Source: Dermacentor variabilis
Lineage: Eukaryota > Arthropoda > Arachnida > Ixodida > Ixodidae
Direction: 5' to 3'
Assembly (NCBI RefSeq): GCF_050947875.1
Contig: NW_027460346.1
Location: forward strand, 4,468,000-4,531,999
DNA length: 64,000 nt
Shown one piece after another: positions 1 through 11,720 of the stretch (position 1 is the stretch's first letter; each line of letters begins with the position of its first letter). A program made the translations under genes and the position numbers. The notes under the pieces were generated by a model. The model was not told the origin of the DNA, did no database searches, and worked only from the letters and a program-made list of their open reading frames with translations.

Positions 1-1
1 C

Positions 2-171
2 CCCCTTAACGTTACACCCATGATTCTTCTTGCCATAGCTCGTTGCGTCGTCCTCAATTTAAGTAGAACCCTTTTCGTAAGCCTCCAGGTTTTTGCCCCG
101 TACGTGAGTACTGGTAAGACAAAGCTGTTATACACTTTTCTCTTGAGGGATAATGGCAACCTGCTGTTCAT
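2..171 (-). mobile_element. RTE-type LINE, C-terminal fragment of pol (runs off window)
   Basis: The minus strand is open from an ATG at 171 to the window edge. It encodes the region downstream of the reverse transcriptase core typical of RTE-clade non-LTR retrotransposons. Visible motifs are SLKRKVYNSFVLPVLTYGA, followed by KTWRLTK and then TTQRAMARRIMGVTLR. In RTE and BovB proteins this block follows the thumb region and ends in a re-arranged 'RAMERxMLGxxLRD' helix. No RT palm or endonuclease is visible because the piece is short, and upstream (above 175) the frame is lost. It is probably a 5'-truncated copy. The clade assignment comes from motif recognition; a CR1 assignment is less likely. 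Confidence 0.7.
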
Positions 172-276
172 GATCTGAGAATTCCTGCCACATGCACCCC
201 AGCTCAAAAATAGTGATTGAATTGCACTGGATGTAGTGAAGCATTTTCGAAGTCTTGGGTAGAGTTCATATAAGTG

Positions 277-500
277 CAAAACAGAGCCCTAATTTAATTA
301 TGGGGTTTTACGTGCCAAAACCACTTTCTGATTATGAGGCACGCCGTAGTGGAGGACTCTGGAAATTTCGACCACCTGGGGTTCTTTAACGTGCACCTAA
401 ATCTAAGTACACGGGTGTTTTCGCATTTCGCCCCCATCGAAATGCGGCCGCCGTGGCTGGGATCCGATCCCGCGACCTCGCGCTCCAAAACAGAGCCCTA
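277..500 (-). mobile_element. 5'-truncated tRNA-derived SINE (Ruka-like) with target-site duplication
   Basis: The SINE body runs from about 292 to 485 in minus orientation. It is bounded by perfect 15-bp direct repeats CAAAACAGAGCCCTA at 277-291 and 486-500, which are the target-site duplication. The tail lies at the low-coordinate side. Near 445-475 the minus strand retains a box-B-like GGGATCGGATCCC, but the tRNA 5' half with box A is missing. This is therefore a 5'-truncated insertion, as expected for LINE-driven target-primed reverse transcription. The body matches the repeat I know as the common tick SINE (Ruka). Confidence 0.85.
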
Positions 501-653
501 GAACTCCTGAATGGTGCAAGAACTTTTTTATAAACCTTCGCTGTTATTGATCTAAGAGTTACTCAGATTGGCAAGGCTTCTTTATTGATAGGATTTAACA
601 TCTCAACAATGTTTGTTTTCTGTAGTGCTTAATGAGAGTTTTAGGGGATGCCT

Positions 654-858
654 GCAGGTTAATATGGATAATAATAATAATATTTGGGGTTTTACATGCC
701 AAAACCACTTCCTGATTGTGAGGCACGCCGTAGTGGAGGACTCCAGAAATTTTGACCACCTGGGGTTCTTTAACGTGCACCTAAATCTAAGCACACGGGT
801 GTTTTCGCATTTCGCCCCCACCGAAATGCGGCCGCCGTGGCCGGCAGGTTAATATGGA
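654..858 (-). mobile_element. Second 5'-truncated Ruka-like SINE with target-site duplication
   Basis: The same family and orientation as the copy at 277-500, closely matching over 690-840. It is bounded by perfect 15-bp repeats GCAGGTTAATATGGA at 654-668 and 844-858. A short (ATA)n run at about 668-682 is the SINE 3' tail. This copy is truncated even further than its neighbour, losing box B as well. The different target duplication shows an independent insertion, not a local duplication. Confidence 0.85.
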
Positions 859-859
859 C

Positions 860-3220
860 CACATCAGGCTCTTCAACTTGCACCCAGAGCTCCGCATACT
901 AGAGTTCGCCTGTTAAACCCTCGAACTAGCCTTTTCACATTATTATTTTTCGCTATACTAAGGTACTATGTATGTTCAATGCCCCATTTTAGCACATAGA
1001 CGTGCATCTCTGGTGTTCATTCAGCCACATTGTCAGCAAGCAAAATTACCGTATTTGCACAAATATATAAGAAAGCTTTAAAAAAATTTTCCAGACTCAT
1101 TTATAGTTAAGTTACATGAATGTAATGAAGTTTTTTTTTTTAAATTCTGTTTTCTGTAGTGCTTAAACTATTTTTTTGTTTAAATGCAGCATCACTTTGC
1201 ATTGCAATTGTTATATGTATTCGTAGAGCTTAAAAATTGCTGTTTGCCTTATAGTTCTGCTCGCATTATTTTTGTGCAAATACAGTACCTCAATTTGATC
1301 ATGGCCCTACTTGCATAAGTCACATATCCATTTCTGTTAAGTTGCAGGAATATTTCTTTGGTTGCTCAAATTATTGGAGTGCTACCTCATTCATTTAGAT
1401 GTGTGCTTTTCTTTATTTTGTGTATGTGCAATTGTGAAATTTAGGCACAGTTGCTCAAACAATGAGGTTTCAAGGAAGTATTAAAATTTAAGGGGATTGA
1501 GCGCCTTGAGTCCCCTTATTTATTTCAACTCTTGACTTTACTGTGACAGTGAAATTCTCTCCCACCCAAAATAACCAGAAGGAATGGTCAAGAATCTAGT
1601 GGTTATATGGTGGTTGTGGGTGCACAGAATTAAAAGCATGTTTGACATGCACAATATGTCCACACAATTTTTTTCTGTAGACTTGCCTTACCAATGTATT
1701 GGGCACCTCGCCACTGTAAATGGGGTAAGCTACATACTATGTAAAAAATTTTGTGGCGGCGGCAGTATCTTGTCATAGCCACACACGCCATCCACGTTTT
1801 TGTTTTCCTCCAACCACTTGATTCTTGGCACATCATCCGTTATGGTTATGTGCTGTGTAGCAGCTCATTATTGTAATCAATGCCATTTGTATTACCGGGA
1901 TGAAAGATTGTGCACTACCACATTCTCAAGAACTTCTATGTGATGCGTGCATCAGCCTCATCCTCTAATGTAGCGCCTGTTATGATCCATAGCACACCAT
2001 GCACAGATATTTTTTTTAACTTGGCTCATTCTTCTTCTACTCGTTCCTCTGCTGCTTCAGCTAAATGTCATATTTGTAAGTCAGAGTTGGTCACTAGTGA
2101 TGATCCTTTGCAAGAACTTATTGCTGGCGCCTGAAGTTGTCCATTACTCGCAAAATTCTTTTTGTTGCAACCTTTGCTCAGGAGTCGGGAGCTTTGGCAC
2201 CATCTTGGCACAAAACTGTTTAATTAATGCTACTATTGTAACTGTCTTTCATTGGTGGCTGAGCCCAACGGAATTCATGCAATCAATGTTCTTATCTTTG
2301 CATGAGATGGAGTGACATTCCAGTCTTGTATTTTCCTTGAGACCTTGGCAGCCTTCCCGAAAATGCTGGGACCATTACAACGCAGCTATTTTCTTTGAGG
2401 TATCTTATCCATAGGCCTTTTGCAACATTTGATTTAATTCTGTTTCATTCTTGCCCAGTTTTACAAGAAATATTATTTTGATCTTTTGTTTCATCCGTCT
2501 TTTTGAAGGTCTGCCTTGTCATACAGCAGTCCAATTCGTAGTAGAGGTCAACCAGTGTTTTCAATTGGAGAGGGCAAGTTGAGGCAGGCGGTACTGCACC
2601 CTCTTCCACTTTTGTGTTGACTCACTGCATGAGCTTTTGGGGCAGACCTCACATATGGGCAGTGAGCTGAGTAACTTTTCTTTTTTTCTAAAGAATACGT
2701 CAACGAAAGTACATCCACTTATAGGAATAACAGCAAGACTATATGACGGTTAAAGGCTGCAGTTTGGGCATTACAACATGCACTTTCGGAGCACAATGAA
2801 TGTCTTGCAACACAAGATGATAAGGGACGAAATACAAGGTGACGTACATGGCCACTGATGGGTTTTGTGGACTTGGCATAAACATTGCAGAAAGTTATGA
2901 CAGTGGCTGCTCATTGCATGCATAATGAGATTCCATGGTTCAGTGTAGTTCTGGCTGTGGGAACGAATTTTTTTTCCGGCTTGCAAAGTGAATTCATGGG
3001 TTGTGGTTATTGCACTGCCGTTGTTTCTCAGGCTTACTGCTTCAAATTAAATGCTTTTTAATAGTTTTTTGCCCTGCCTGTAGATACTATCAACACAAAG
3101 ATCCACTGTATAGCATAAGTATTATTTGCATAGCATATTTCATCGTAAACACCTAGTAAAGCAGCTTTCATTTGTCATGTTGTAGGAACAGAAGGCGCAC
3201 AAAGAATTACCTTGCCAACA
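860..3220. other. AT-rich DNA without recognisable gene
   Basis: No open frame longer than about 75 codons matches a family I recognise. T-rich runs are common, for example near 1130. A short frame at 1910-2134 ends in a CHICKSEL motif. It is reminiscent of a zinc-binding pair but has no further support. I see no repeat structure here. Confidence 0.6.
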
Positions 3221-3223
3221 GGT

Positions 3224-3297
3224 GACTGCGTTGATGTCACAGCTACCATTGTCGAGCGTATATGCCTGATGGCACTAGTCCAGTCTCTTCTTCCACC
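3224..3297. repeat. 74-bp direct repeat flanking gypsy relic, copy A
   Basis: Matches 5538-5611 at 63 of 74 positions without gaps by my count. It lies exactly where the integrase reading frame of the neighbouring gypsy relic breaks off after HIDIVG. Confidence 0.8.
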
Positions 3298-4084
3298 GGA
3301 GACCAACGATATCGATGTGTACATGGCCGAAACGAACGTCTGGTGGTGTAAAATGACTAGGCGCGCTCATAATGTGTCGATTGACCTTGGCGTGTTGGCA
3401 CTGTATGCATGCCTGAGCCCAGCATCGGATGTCAATGTTCATACGCAGCCACAGGTAGCGGGAAGTGACCAGACACATACTCCAGGGTGCGATAAGGAGT
3501 GTAGTGCGTCAAAAACTTGCTGCCGAAATTGTTGGGGAATGTACGGTCCAGGATGACCCACAGACATGTCGCATATCACTGTGACATTGAAGCCAGGCAG
3601 TTAGATATCTTCGAAGCGCAGAGAATCTTTCGCATTCTGGAGTGTTTGAAATTCACGGTCTGTGCGTTGAGGGGTAGCAAGGCGGACAAAGTCAGTGCCG
3701 GAACGACTTGCTTGGCCTGCATTTATATGAATCCATGACAGTGTCAGCGACAGGATTATCGGCACCACTGATATGCTGAATATCAGTAGTGGAGTCGGAG
3801 ATATATGCAAGCTGGCGAATTTCACGGGGAATGTGCGAGGAACTGTTGGAGGTAATAGCAGAAAGGAGCGGTTTCTGGTTGGTGAGAATAAAGAACCGAC
3901 GCCCTTCGAGATTGTGACTGAAGTGGCAGACTGCGAGGTAGAGTCCTAGCAATTTGCGATTGAAGGTGCTGTAGCGGGTTTCTTGCAATGTCAGCTTCCT
4001 TGAAAAGAAAGATATAGGCTGCCATGTCTTGCCAACCAGTAGTTGAAACACGGCGCCAACAGCTATGTCAGAGGCGTCTACCAT
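3275..4084 (-). pseudogene. Gypsy RNase H and integrase N-terminal part
   Basis: The RNase H frame (4084-3692) starts with VDASDIAVGAVFQ, which holds a catalytic aspartate of retroelement RNase H. It continues with PISFFSRKL and a FILTNQKPL block, where a D is expected in place of N. A second frame (3825-3600) carries the linker, and 3478-3275 carries the integrase zinc-binding end, ARACxQCQ-like, then FGHVHIDIVG. At least two frameshifts separate the pieces. The integrase core with its remaining acidic residues is absent because the sequence switches to the 74-bp repeat. Confidence 0.85.
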
Positions 4085-4934
4085 AGCAGATCAGACATTG
4101 GAGCATATGGTTGCAGATGTGCCAGTAGAGTAATGGTAGCAAGGGCATTCTTGGCGGAGATAAAAGCAGATTCAGCAGCATTAGTCTACATTATAGGCGT
4201 GCTAGCTCATGGTGTGCAGAGGCTGCAAAATTGAAGCACAAGGAATGAAATGGCGATAGTAATTGATGAGGCCCAGAAAAGCCCGTAATTACTTGGTGGA
4301 AGATGGACGTGGGAAATCCTTAATGGCTTGGACATCGGTGGGACCATGGATGGAGGCCATGCTCGTCTACTCTGTGGCTCAGGAAATCGAGAGAGGCAAT
4401 GCCAAACTCACTCTTCGGAATGTTTACAACCAGGCCATATTGACGGAGGCGTTCAAACACATTACGTAGGTCAGATTCGTGTTCCACAGCAGAGCGACTG
4501 AATACAAGAATGTCGTATAAATAGAAAAAGCAACAAGTCAGGCTGCAAAGTGCATGATTGACGAACCGCTGAAATGTTTAAGTGGCATTACGAAGGCCGA
4601 ATGGCATGCGCACATAGTCAAACCTGCCAAAAGGGGTAATGATTGCAGTTTTTAGGAATGTCGGAAGGCTTTTACTAGATCCACCCTGCTAAATATGCAG
4701 CACCCATGAAGCGATGCAGTGAAATCGTGGATGTGAGGTATAGGGTACCTATAGGAAATTGTCACTTCTTTAAGGCATGGAATCGCCACACAGTCGCCAA
4801 TCACCCGTCTTCTTGGGCACCATGTGTAAAGCAGATGACCAAAGTCTAGTGGAAGGATGAACGAAGCTCAACTCGAGCATGTGTTCGAATTCTTGCTTTG
4901 AAATTTTCAGACGGTATGGTGCTAAGCAGCGAGG

Positions 4935-5525
4935 TCAGGCGTATATTGGTAGTCCTTTAGTCACGATGGGATGTGTGACTTTGTGCACTATTGGATGATC
5001 TGGCGAGGGTGGTTTGAACAGCTCTGGAAATTCCAGCAGGATGGTGGACCACGGTTTTGGTACCTGGGTGCGTGCTTGTACACAACTCAAAGGTTGTGCA
5101 GACATGGTGATACCTTGTACGGATGGGTTTGTTGAGGAGTCAAGAAGGCGGCAATTGCGAAGGTCGACGATAAGGTTAAACTTCCACAGAAAATCAGCAC
5201 TGATCAGCCTGCAGACGTCAGCAACGGTAAATAGCCATCGAAAAGGGCGTCGTAGACCAAGGTCAAGAGTGACAGATTTCTGGCCGTACATTTTAATATT
5301 GGAACCCTTGATGGCAGTGAGAAAATACTTGTGATGGTGATGTCTCCTATCGTCTCGAAAAGTAGGGGGAATTACACAAATTTCTCCACCAGTGTCTACA
5401 AGATAGCGAACTTTCATGACAGGGTCGGTGATGTAGAAGAGACGGCTTGATGTAGAGCCAGTAGCACTAGCCGTCATCAGTGACTGGCCCGACCATTTCC
5501 CAGGAAGCTGTAAGGCGGACTGCAC
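4935..5525 (-). pseudogene. Gypsy retropepsin-containing pol N-terminus
   Basis: An uninterrupted 197-codon minus-strand stretch. The retropepsin active site reads YLVDTGGEICVIPP, with the D-T-G triad intact at about residue 44. This is followed by the flap region and an ISADFLWKFNLIVD segment in place of the usual GxDFL strand. The C-terminal third (VHKVTHPIVTKGLPIYA) is the linker into RT. No ATG defines a start, and the frame continues upstream without Met, as expected of an internal pol segment. Confidence 0.85.
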
Positions 5526-5537
5526 TGCAGTACGCTG

Positions 5538-5611
5538 GACTGCGTTGATGTCGTGGTTACCATTGTTGAGCCTGTATGCCTGATGACGCTAGTCCAGTCT
5601 CTCTTTCCACC
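5538..5611. repeat. 74-bp direct repeat flanking gypsy relic, copy B
   Basis: Partner of 3224-3297 in the same orientation. It sits immediately upstream of the retropepsin segment of the relic. Confidence 0.8.
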
Positions 5612-6607
5612 ACGTGGCTTTGTGAGTACTGTCCACTACATTGTCAATTGGTGTTATATTTATTTTGAGGGGAAACAAACCACATTTATTATTGGTTAAT
5701 TACCATGAATTTGAAGTTTTTTTGTAGTTGGTAAATAAAGCTGTAATTAAGCTGTTATGAATATGATCAGGTGATGGTCTCTGCAGATAACTTTTTAGTG
5801 GCATACCTATCAAATGGGCATTAATGTGTGTTATGTTGTGTGCACCCTTTCATGTACTGTTATTGCATTGTTCATTTTACTGCACTTTGTACATCTGTTA
5901 TTCAAAATTGAACTCTGCATGTTTTAATGTGTGTGTCAACCAGCAGTTACACTAGCTGGTACACAACCTGCGTGTACCTGTAGTTGTAACCGTGATTTTA
6001 AATGGTTGCATGCATCAGGTGACTTTTCTGTGCCATTTTCACAAGAAGCACATGTTGAGGGAGTGATTCATTAATTGCCAAGTGAAATTATTGTGTAACC
6101 CTTCACAGTGTCTTCTTCAATGCTGTATTGAATTTTCATGTTCCTAATGAAAATTCTTGTATAGTTATATTATCTGCTGATGCGTTTCTTTGTAATGATA
6201 TTGCGCTGTGTGTTATGCATGTGTGCTCCTTTGTTTTAAAATGTTACGCGTGCCTTTGTTCCATAGTGCTAAAGAAAGGTTATCTTTTAGCTTTGACAAG
6301 GCGTATACTTGCTGTTATGTGTATGTAGGAGGTTCTTTTTCCTGTTTACCTCTATATTGCTATTACTCTTTTGAAGGTGACAGTTTAAATAATTTTTTAG
6401 TGAACTTAGTTTTTAGAAACCTCTACAATGTTTTTACAGCTAGATATGTGGTTCCATTCCAAGTTTCTCAGACCACCATATTTGCTCGAATGTAATGTTT
6501 TCCCCAAACATGTTTGGTATAAGAATGTGCCTCGTGTTATATTTGGGCTCTCGACACAAATATAAAGCACAGTCAGAGAAGACAGTTGGGCTAGTTGGTG
6601 CTTATTA
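5612..6607. other. AT-rich DNA without recognisable gene
   Basis: No coding signal or repeat recognised. Several short frames are AT-rich and lack any family motif. Confidence 0.6.
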
Positions 6608-7332
6608 CAGACTTCAGACATCATTAACTAATGTGAAAAGGACAATGAATGACAGTGACTAGCACATAGGACAAAATGCTAGTACTAATAGTTCCCTGTC
6701 GACTTGCCTCTGAAGCCACCTGAGCACATGAGTGCTTTGAAACGTTGCGGTGCACGAGCGCCTACGGCAATGATCAGCCAGATGGCCACCAGCCGCTAAG
6801 GCACTGACAGCTACCCTATGTTCCCTCGAGCGGTCGTTTAAACACCAACCCGTTTGGCCAACATAGCATTTGCCGCAGGATAGGGCAATTATGTAAACAA
6901 TGGCCACATGGCAGTCAACAAAGCATGTGGCATGCTTTTTCAAGCAGGCATTAGTACATTGACCTTCATTCACCATGTGGCACAATCTCGATACCTTTTG
7001 TGGTGCTAAGAAAACGACTGGAACACTGCACTTCCCTGCTACTTTCTTGAGGCGGTGCGGTGTCCATGTATGGCACCGGAACCAGGTTGTTCACATAGCC
7101 TAGGGGACTGTCGGTGTTGCTGGACCTAATAATGAGGTTCTGAACCACTGGCATTGTTGTGTCTCCAGTGAACCTGGCACTACGCAGTCGACTAGCCTGG
7201 CGTTGCACGCTACAGGCCACCTGGTGCTCACAGGATTTTCGCTAAGCAGATTTTTTGTTAGCATTCTGGCCTGTGTGCTCCTTGCTCTCATCCGTTGTCC
7301 TTTTCACGCTAGTTAATGATGTCTGAAGTCTG
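6608..7332 (-). mobile_element. Penelope-like element fragment bounded by inverted arms
   Basis: The ends are a 44-bp inverted repeat: 6608-6651 reads CAGACTTCAGACATCATTAA and onward, and 7289-7332 is its reverse complement with about three mismatches. Between the arms, the minus strand carries the last part of a Penelope polyprotein. Penelope elements are known to carry LTR-like repeats in direct or inverted orientation, so the arms probably are those repeats or their edges. Confidence 0.75.
6659..7075 (-). pseudogene. Penelope linker plus GIY-YIG endonuclease
   Basis: An open minus-strand frame begins with the connector HRLKKVAGKCSVPVVFLAP. It continues through a Cys/His cluster (CTNAC, then HATCFVDC) into the GIY-YIG nuclease. 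There IVYIIALSCGKCYVGQT is the GIY...YIG pair (YII and YVG here), followed by GWCLNDRSREH with the catalytic arginine and histidine region. The C-terminus ends at a stop near 6659. The first motif, I-Y-x-I, matches Penelope consensus better than stand-alone GIY-YIG genes. The RT half is missing (5' truncation), so this copy cannot be autonomous. Confidence 0.85.
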
Positions 7333-7384
7333 AATATAAAACCCCCTTTTCCTCTTTCTTAATGGCAACCTTGAGCCAGGTGGT

Positions 7385-7990
7385 TCATTTATTTCAATAC
7401 CTTCAGGGCCCATAAGGCATTGTAGAAGGGAGTGGTAAAAATAAACAATTAAAAAAACTGCAAATATCAAGTAACATATTCAAGCACATTTCTAATGTCA
7501 CCTGGGTCCATAATAGATACAGTGGAGGTGGGCAAGTGGTTCCAATCATTACAAGTTTGAGGAATGGAAGTGTTGGTTAGTGTGACAACGAGGAACAAAC
7601 ACTTTATGACTATGGTCGATACGAGAGGATATGAATGAAGGATGGGAAAGTAATTCTTGCTTAAGACAAAGGTTATTGTAGTAAATCTTCTGAGATAAGG
7701 AGAGAAATGCTATTTTCCTGCATAAGGAAAGGGACGAAAGCCATAACGCTGTTTTCATAGATAAAACACTGGATAGATGGGAGCAATTAGAAAAAATAAA
7801 GCGTGCGCTACAGTTTTTTACTGCTGCAAGGTGACTTATAAGACTTTCAGTAAATGGATCCCACACAGCTGATGTATATTCTAGTTTGGAACGAACTAAA
7901 GGCTTATAAAGAAGGGGCCATTGAAGAACTACAGCGCAGGTACCCAAGCATACAGTCAGCATTATTGACAGTACAATTAATGTGGACCCT
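7385..7990 (-). mobile_element. CR1/L2-like LINE, 3' end with pol C-terminus
   Basis: The minus-strand frame 7962-7549 encodes the post-RT region of a CR1/L2/jockey-group element: LLYKPLVRSKLEYTSAVWDP, then a SARFIF helix and SLSLCRKIAFLSL. Downstream (7548-7385) is an untranslated 3' region ending in an A-rich AAATAAAT tail near 7385. The RT catalytic core is absent, so this is a 5'-truncated insertion. Confidence 0.8.
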
Positions 7991-8742
7991 TAAGTATTTG
8001 CTAGTAGTCACTTCTTCGAGATGGAAATCATTTATGCTATACTTACAAGTGTTAGTAGAACGTTTACGAGAAATTTTCATCCGTTTGCACTTAGTTGCCT
8101 TGTTTCATTCTCCATTTGTTACACTAATTGGTGGTGTCATGCAGACGTGTCAAATGAACAGACTTTGAAGTCGTGCAGAGGTTTCACTGGGCAATTTGTT
8201 AAAGGCTTTGCCATATTTGATTGCATTGCAAGCATTCGTAAAGTGCTGCCTCCCAATTAACTTTGGTGGGTGTCATGAAATATGATGCTACTGCTCTAGC
8301 CGACTAACAAAGAAACTCGTCATCCCGGCGCTCCGAAAGAGGACATCCAGCAGCGAAGCTGTTGAAAGCTACCGCTACAAGTGCATAGGAAGGTATGCAT
8401 TGCTTCAGGGCTTTAGAGTAATGGTAGCAGTGCTATTTTAGAGTAATGGTAGGAATGTGAGTAATCATAATTTTGGCAGCACACTGCTGCCCGTAGCAGT
8501 GCTGCAACAACATTAAAATCAGTTGCTAGGCTGGTTATTTTATATATGAAAAGCTACGGACGTTACACCTTGAGTCGCAAGCTGGCGTCGCCACGGCAGC
8601 TTGCGCAACAGTAATCTTTACAGGGAAATGTATGCAGGGATCGCTACTTGCTTTGCACTGCTATCACGAGTGTTATCATCAATTATGTGGTTCAGATGCC
8701 TTTTTTTTTTTAGCTTGTTGTGTATTGAAACGTATCCTGTTC

Positions 8743-8960
8743 TGTATGTGTGATTCCAAATAATGTATGCACTGTTCGCTGCACTTTGCCGAGTGCTTGT
8801 AGCTCTGCTGCCTTATGGGGGTATGAGCCATTGATAATGAGTTTTCAGCACGCTATTTTATATGTTGTATGTGTAATTCCAAAGAATGTAACCACTGTTT
8901 GCTTCACTTTGCTGAGTGCTTGTACCTTTGTCTTATGGGGCTATGAGCCATTGCATTTTT
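8743..8960. repeat. Imperfect tandem duplication, offset about 123 bp
   Basis: The block starting TGTATGTGTGATTCC at 8743 recurs as TGTATGTGTAATTCC at 8866. Both are followed by a shared CGAGTGCTTGTA-like stretch and CTATGAGCCATTG. The copies differ by several substitutions and small gaps, so the duplication is old. Confidence 0.75.
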
Positions 8961-9157
8961 TGTTTGCTTGAGCCATTGATGATGATAGTTTTTGTCGGTG
9001 AACCCGAAAGAATCATATGGCTGGGATGCTAGCCATATGCAGCTTCGCTGTAAAACATCAGTACTCCTCCTGTCACTGCGATGGCAATTCACAGCAACAA
9101 TGAATAAAGCCCTGTGGGCATCTGCTTTTATGTGTTTCTCGTTCATTTCTGGCATCT

Positions 9158-9188
9158 ATTCACATTGCAATCATAATGCAATGTGAAT
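9158..9188. repeat. Small perfect inverted repeat
   Basis: Arms ATTCACATTGCA and TGCAATGTGAAT with a 7-base loop. It could fold as a cruciform or hairpin. No function is evident. Confidence 0.7.
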
Positions 9189-11451
9189 GCAAATTTTGCA
9201 TAAGAAATGTTTTCCCGGATAGTAGTGCTTCCTAATAGTGCACTACTGCACACATTCATGCTTAAATAAGGTTGTAAAGAAACATCTGGCATTTGCTGAT
9301 AGGCTGAAGTGCTGCACATAAGGTACTGTAGAAAACATGACTGTCCTGATCTCTACCCCATGCCTTTAGATATCATGTTTGCTAAAATATGTGGCATTGC
9401 AATTATTGAATTTAAATGACACTAATAAGCTCAAGACTAAAGTGTTGTTCTTTAGGTGCAAAACTTTTTACAGATGTATTGAACTGTACTTAAAAAGCAT
9501 TAGTTCTGGCAAGTAAAACTAATATGCACTCTAAAGCCACTGAAAACGACAATTTCAAAGGAAGATGTAAACTTGGAAGTGAAGAGCAGTAGTTAAACAA
9601 GGAATGTTGCTGAAGCCATTGTTTCGACAAGGAGACTTGTCCCTGACAGAGACAAGTCCCTTTTTTGAAATGTTGGCTTCAGTGAAATCTTTTGTTTGAC
9701 TGTGCTATCACTAAAGCTACCGAGTGTTGTTTAACTGTATACTGTTTGTATGCAAGAATCAGTCTTTAGTACAATATTTTGAACGCTATACATTTGTGCT
9801 ATAAACTTGCAAACAATTGTGTACCATACAGAGGTCTTACTGAAATTTCTGCACGAATTGCTTATGGTAATAAAATTTAATGCTTCATTAATTAGAATTG
9901 AAGTAGATTTCTATGAACAATGCACTACTTTTATCGATAACTGGTTCTCCTGACTATTAAAAGCACGAAAAGTGTTGCGTAGACCAAAGCATTTAATTGT
10001 CTTTGGGATTGAACTGTCACATTCAGACTGCCCTGCATCTTTCAGGAGGGGTACCTCCACTCTAGGAATGGTTGATTAATGCTTAATCATTCATCATTTT
10101 AGCTTTTAACCGGTGAATCGCTTTTGATGCAGGGTTTTCATCAATTAATTTATTAATATAAATTTTTTCTGGGCACTTAAGAAGGCTGAAAAACAGTTAG
10201 TTTGAGAGATGGAACCTAGTTATATATACTAGTGCATAAAATTTGATAAAGAATAATCTTTAATTCAATAAAGGCTAAATAGAATTTGCACTAGTGGCTT
10301 TTGAAAAGATAAACAATATATGTTATAAAATGGAACTTGGAACAGAATTAAATGATATACATGGCACAAGTGAATCCTTGTATGTTACAGTTAAACAAGA
10401 AATAGGAAAAATGGCAAAAGTGAAAGGTGAAGTCCAACTAAAATATGCAAGAAACTGCAATATACACAGAGGAAAAGAAAATTATTGGTTTAGGATTTTA
10501 AGCCACATGCTCTTTTCTACAGAATGAAGAATCGTCAATTGGCTGGGTTGTTCAGGTGAAACCGACGGCTTCTTTAAATGGCCACGCAATCAGCATGCGA
10601 GGATAGACGCTCAATCCGAAGCTATAGATTTGCTGGAATCGACATGAACTCCATCGCTATGTTAAATACACACTCCAAGCCGATGCGAATGCTGTGCCAT
10701 GTCTGTAGTGGACTGAGAGTATGTGGCACCACGATCAACAACATGGCTTGCTATAGTATGCCTTGAATTGTGAGGACATTTCAAGCTTTCCCGCTTCGGG
10801 CGTTGTGGTGGTGTGTGAGGGAAGAGGGAAGCAGTCTGCTCGACATCATTTGGGACTCTCAAAAACAGTCGACAGTCATTCTATCACAGCCGCACAGTCA
10901 ATGCTCGTGCTCCGCCATTCTACGATTTCAACATTTTGATGGCACTCCTGTCAAACTCTAGAAAACAATTAATCGAACACGTTCAGTTGATTGAAGTCGA
11001 TTAAATGAAAGGTGGACATTGATGAAGATTAATCGTTTCGTGGGATATTTTTGTTCAATTAATCGTTCATCGATAAATACCAACGCACTTGCTTTTCCCA
11101 GAGGCAGAGTGCGTGCACTACTTCGAGGTGGAGTAAGTTAAAAGGAAGCAGGATGAGAGTATATGGGGGGGGGGACAGAAGACGCATGAAAATGACTGAA
11201 CGCAGATGTGAGGTGTACAGATGTAGCCTTTAAGCAGCTTCATATAGCTGCCAATTAACTCGCGAGCTTTTTAGCATTTCCAAACTTGGGCTTCTACTAC
11301 TTTACGCATTGTGCACCAATTATTGCTGTAAATAAATTGTGATATTGAGAAAATGTTTATAGGTGTTGAACGATGGGGACGGTGCAAATTGCAGAAATGT
11401 GCATGCAATAAAATTTATTTTTAATAAGTCTAATTCTGCCTAAAGTACTCT

Positions 11452-11720
11452 ATTGCAAAAACCAGCGTCTTCCAGTGCCTTCCAGTGTGAAACCAGCGCG
11501 TTTTTTGGCGCTGGATCGTACTGGGTACGCTGGCGCTCGCTGGGACTCACTGGGACAGCAGTGAGAACGCAGGATAAGAGCTGGGTCACACTGGAAGAGA
11601 CGCTGGTTTCATTGCCATGACGCTGGGGCGCACTGGTTTGTGCTGTGCAGGCACTGGTTCGCACTGGAAACTGCGCTGGTTGTGTGGGTGCCGCGCTGGT
11701 TCCAGTACGCAAGGACGAGC
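11452..11720 (+). repeat. CRCTGG-rich subterminal block
   Basis: Many copies of CGCTGG or CACTGG and their complements occur in about 270 bp. The opposite boundary of the pre-array part (13030-13130) is enriched in the complementary CCAGYG. This mirrors subterminal transposase-binding repeats of DNA transposons, but that role is inference. Confidence 0.6.

Larger units (their letters stand above)
3275..5540 (-). mobile_element. Decayed Ty3/gypsy retrotransposon (PR-RT-RH-IN order)
   Basis: Reading the minus strand from 5540 downward gives the canonical gypsy order: retropepsin (5525-4935), reverse transcriptase (about 4930-4100, with stops and shifts), RNase H (4084-3692) and the start of integrase (to 3275). 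The RT active-site region, near 4510 on the minus strand, is degraded so that the usual Y-x-DD box has lost a residue. There is no gag and no visible LTR, and integrase stops after its zinc-binding part. Both ends coincide with a 74-bp direct repeat. It is a dead relic. Its closest relatives appear to be the arthropod gypsy elements whose pol starts near a PCS-x-GN motif. Confidence 0.85.
7990..11450. other. AT-rich DNA without recognisable gene
   Basis: No family match found. It contains the degenerate tandem duplication at 8743-8960 and short inverted repeats at 9158-9188 (12-bp perfect arms) and about 9639-9665. A 77-codon A-rich frame at 10294-10527 has no recognisable domain and its composition matches the surrounding non-coding DNA. 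Confidence 0.55.

Noticed and set aside
1910..2134. 74-codon frame ending in CHICKSEL as a zinc-binding exon
   Set aside because: Only one Cys pair and no further homology or splice evidence.
10294..10527. 77-codon frame as a small gene
   Set aside because: A-rich composition like the flanks, with no domain, splice or polyadenylation support.
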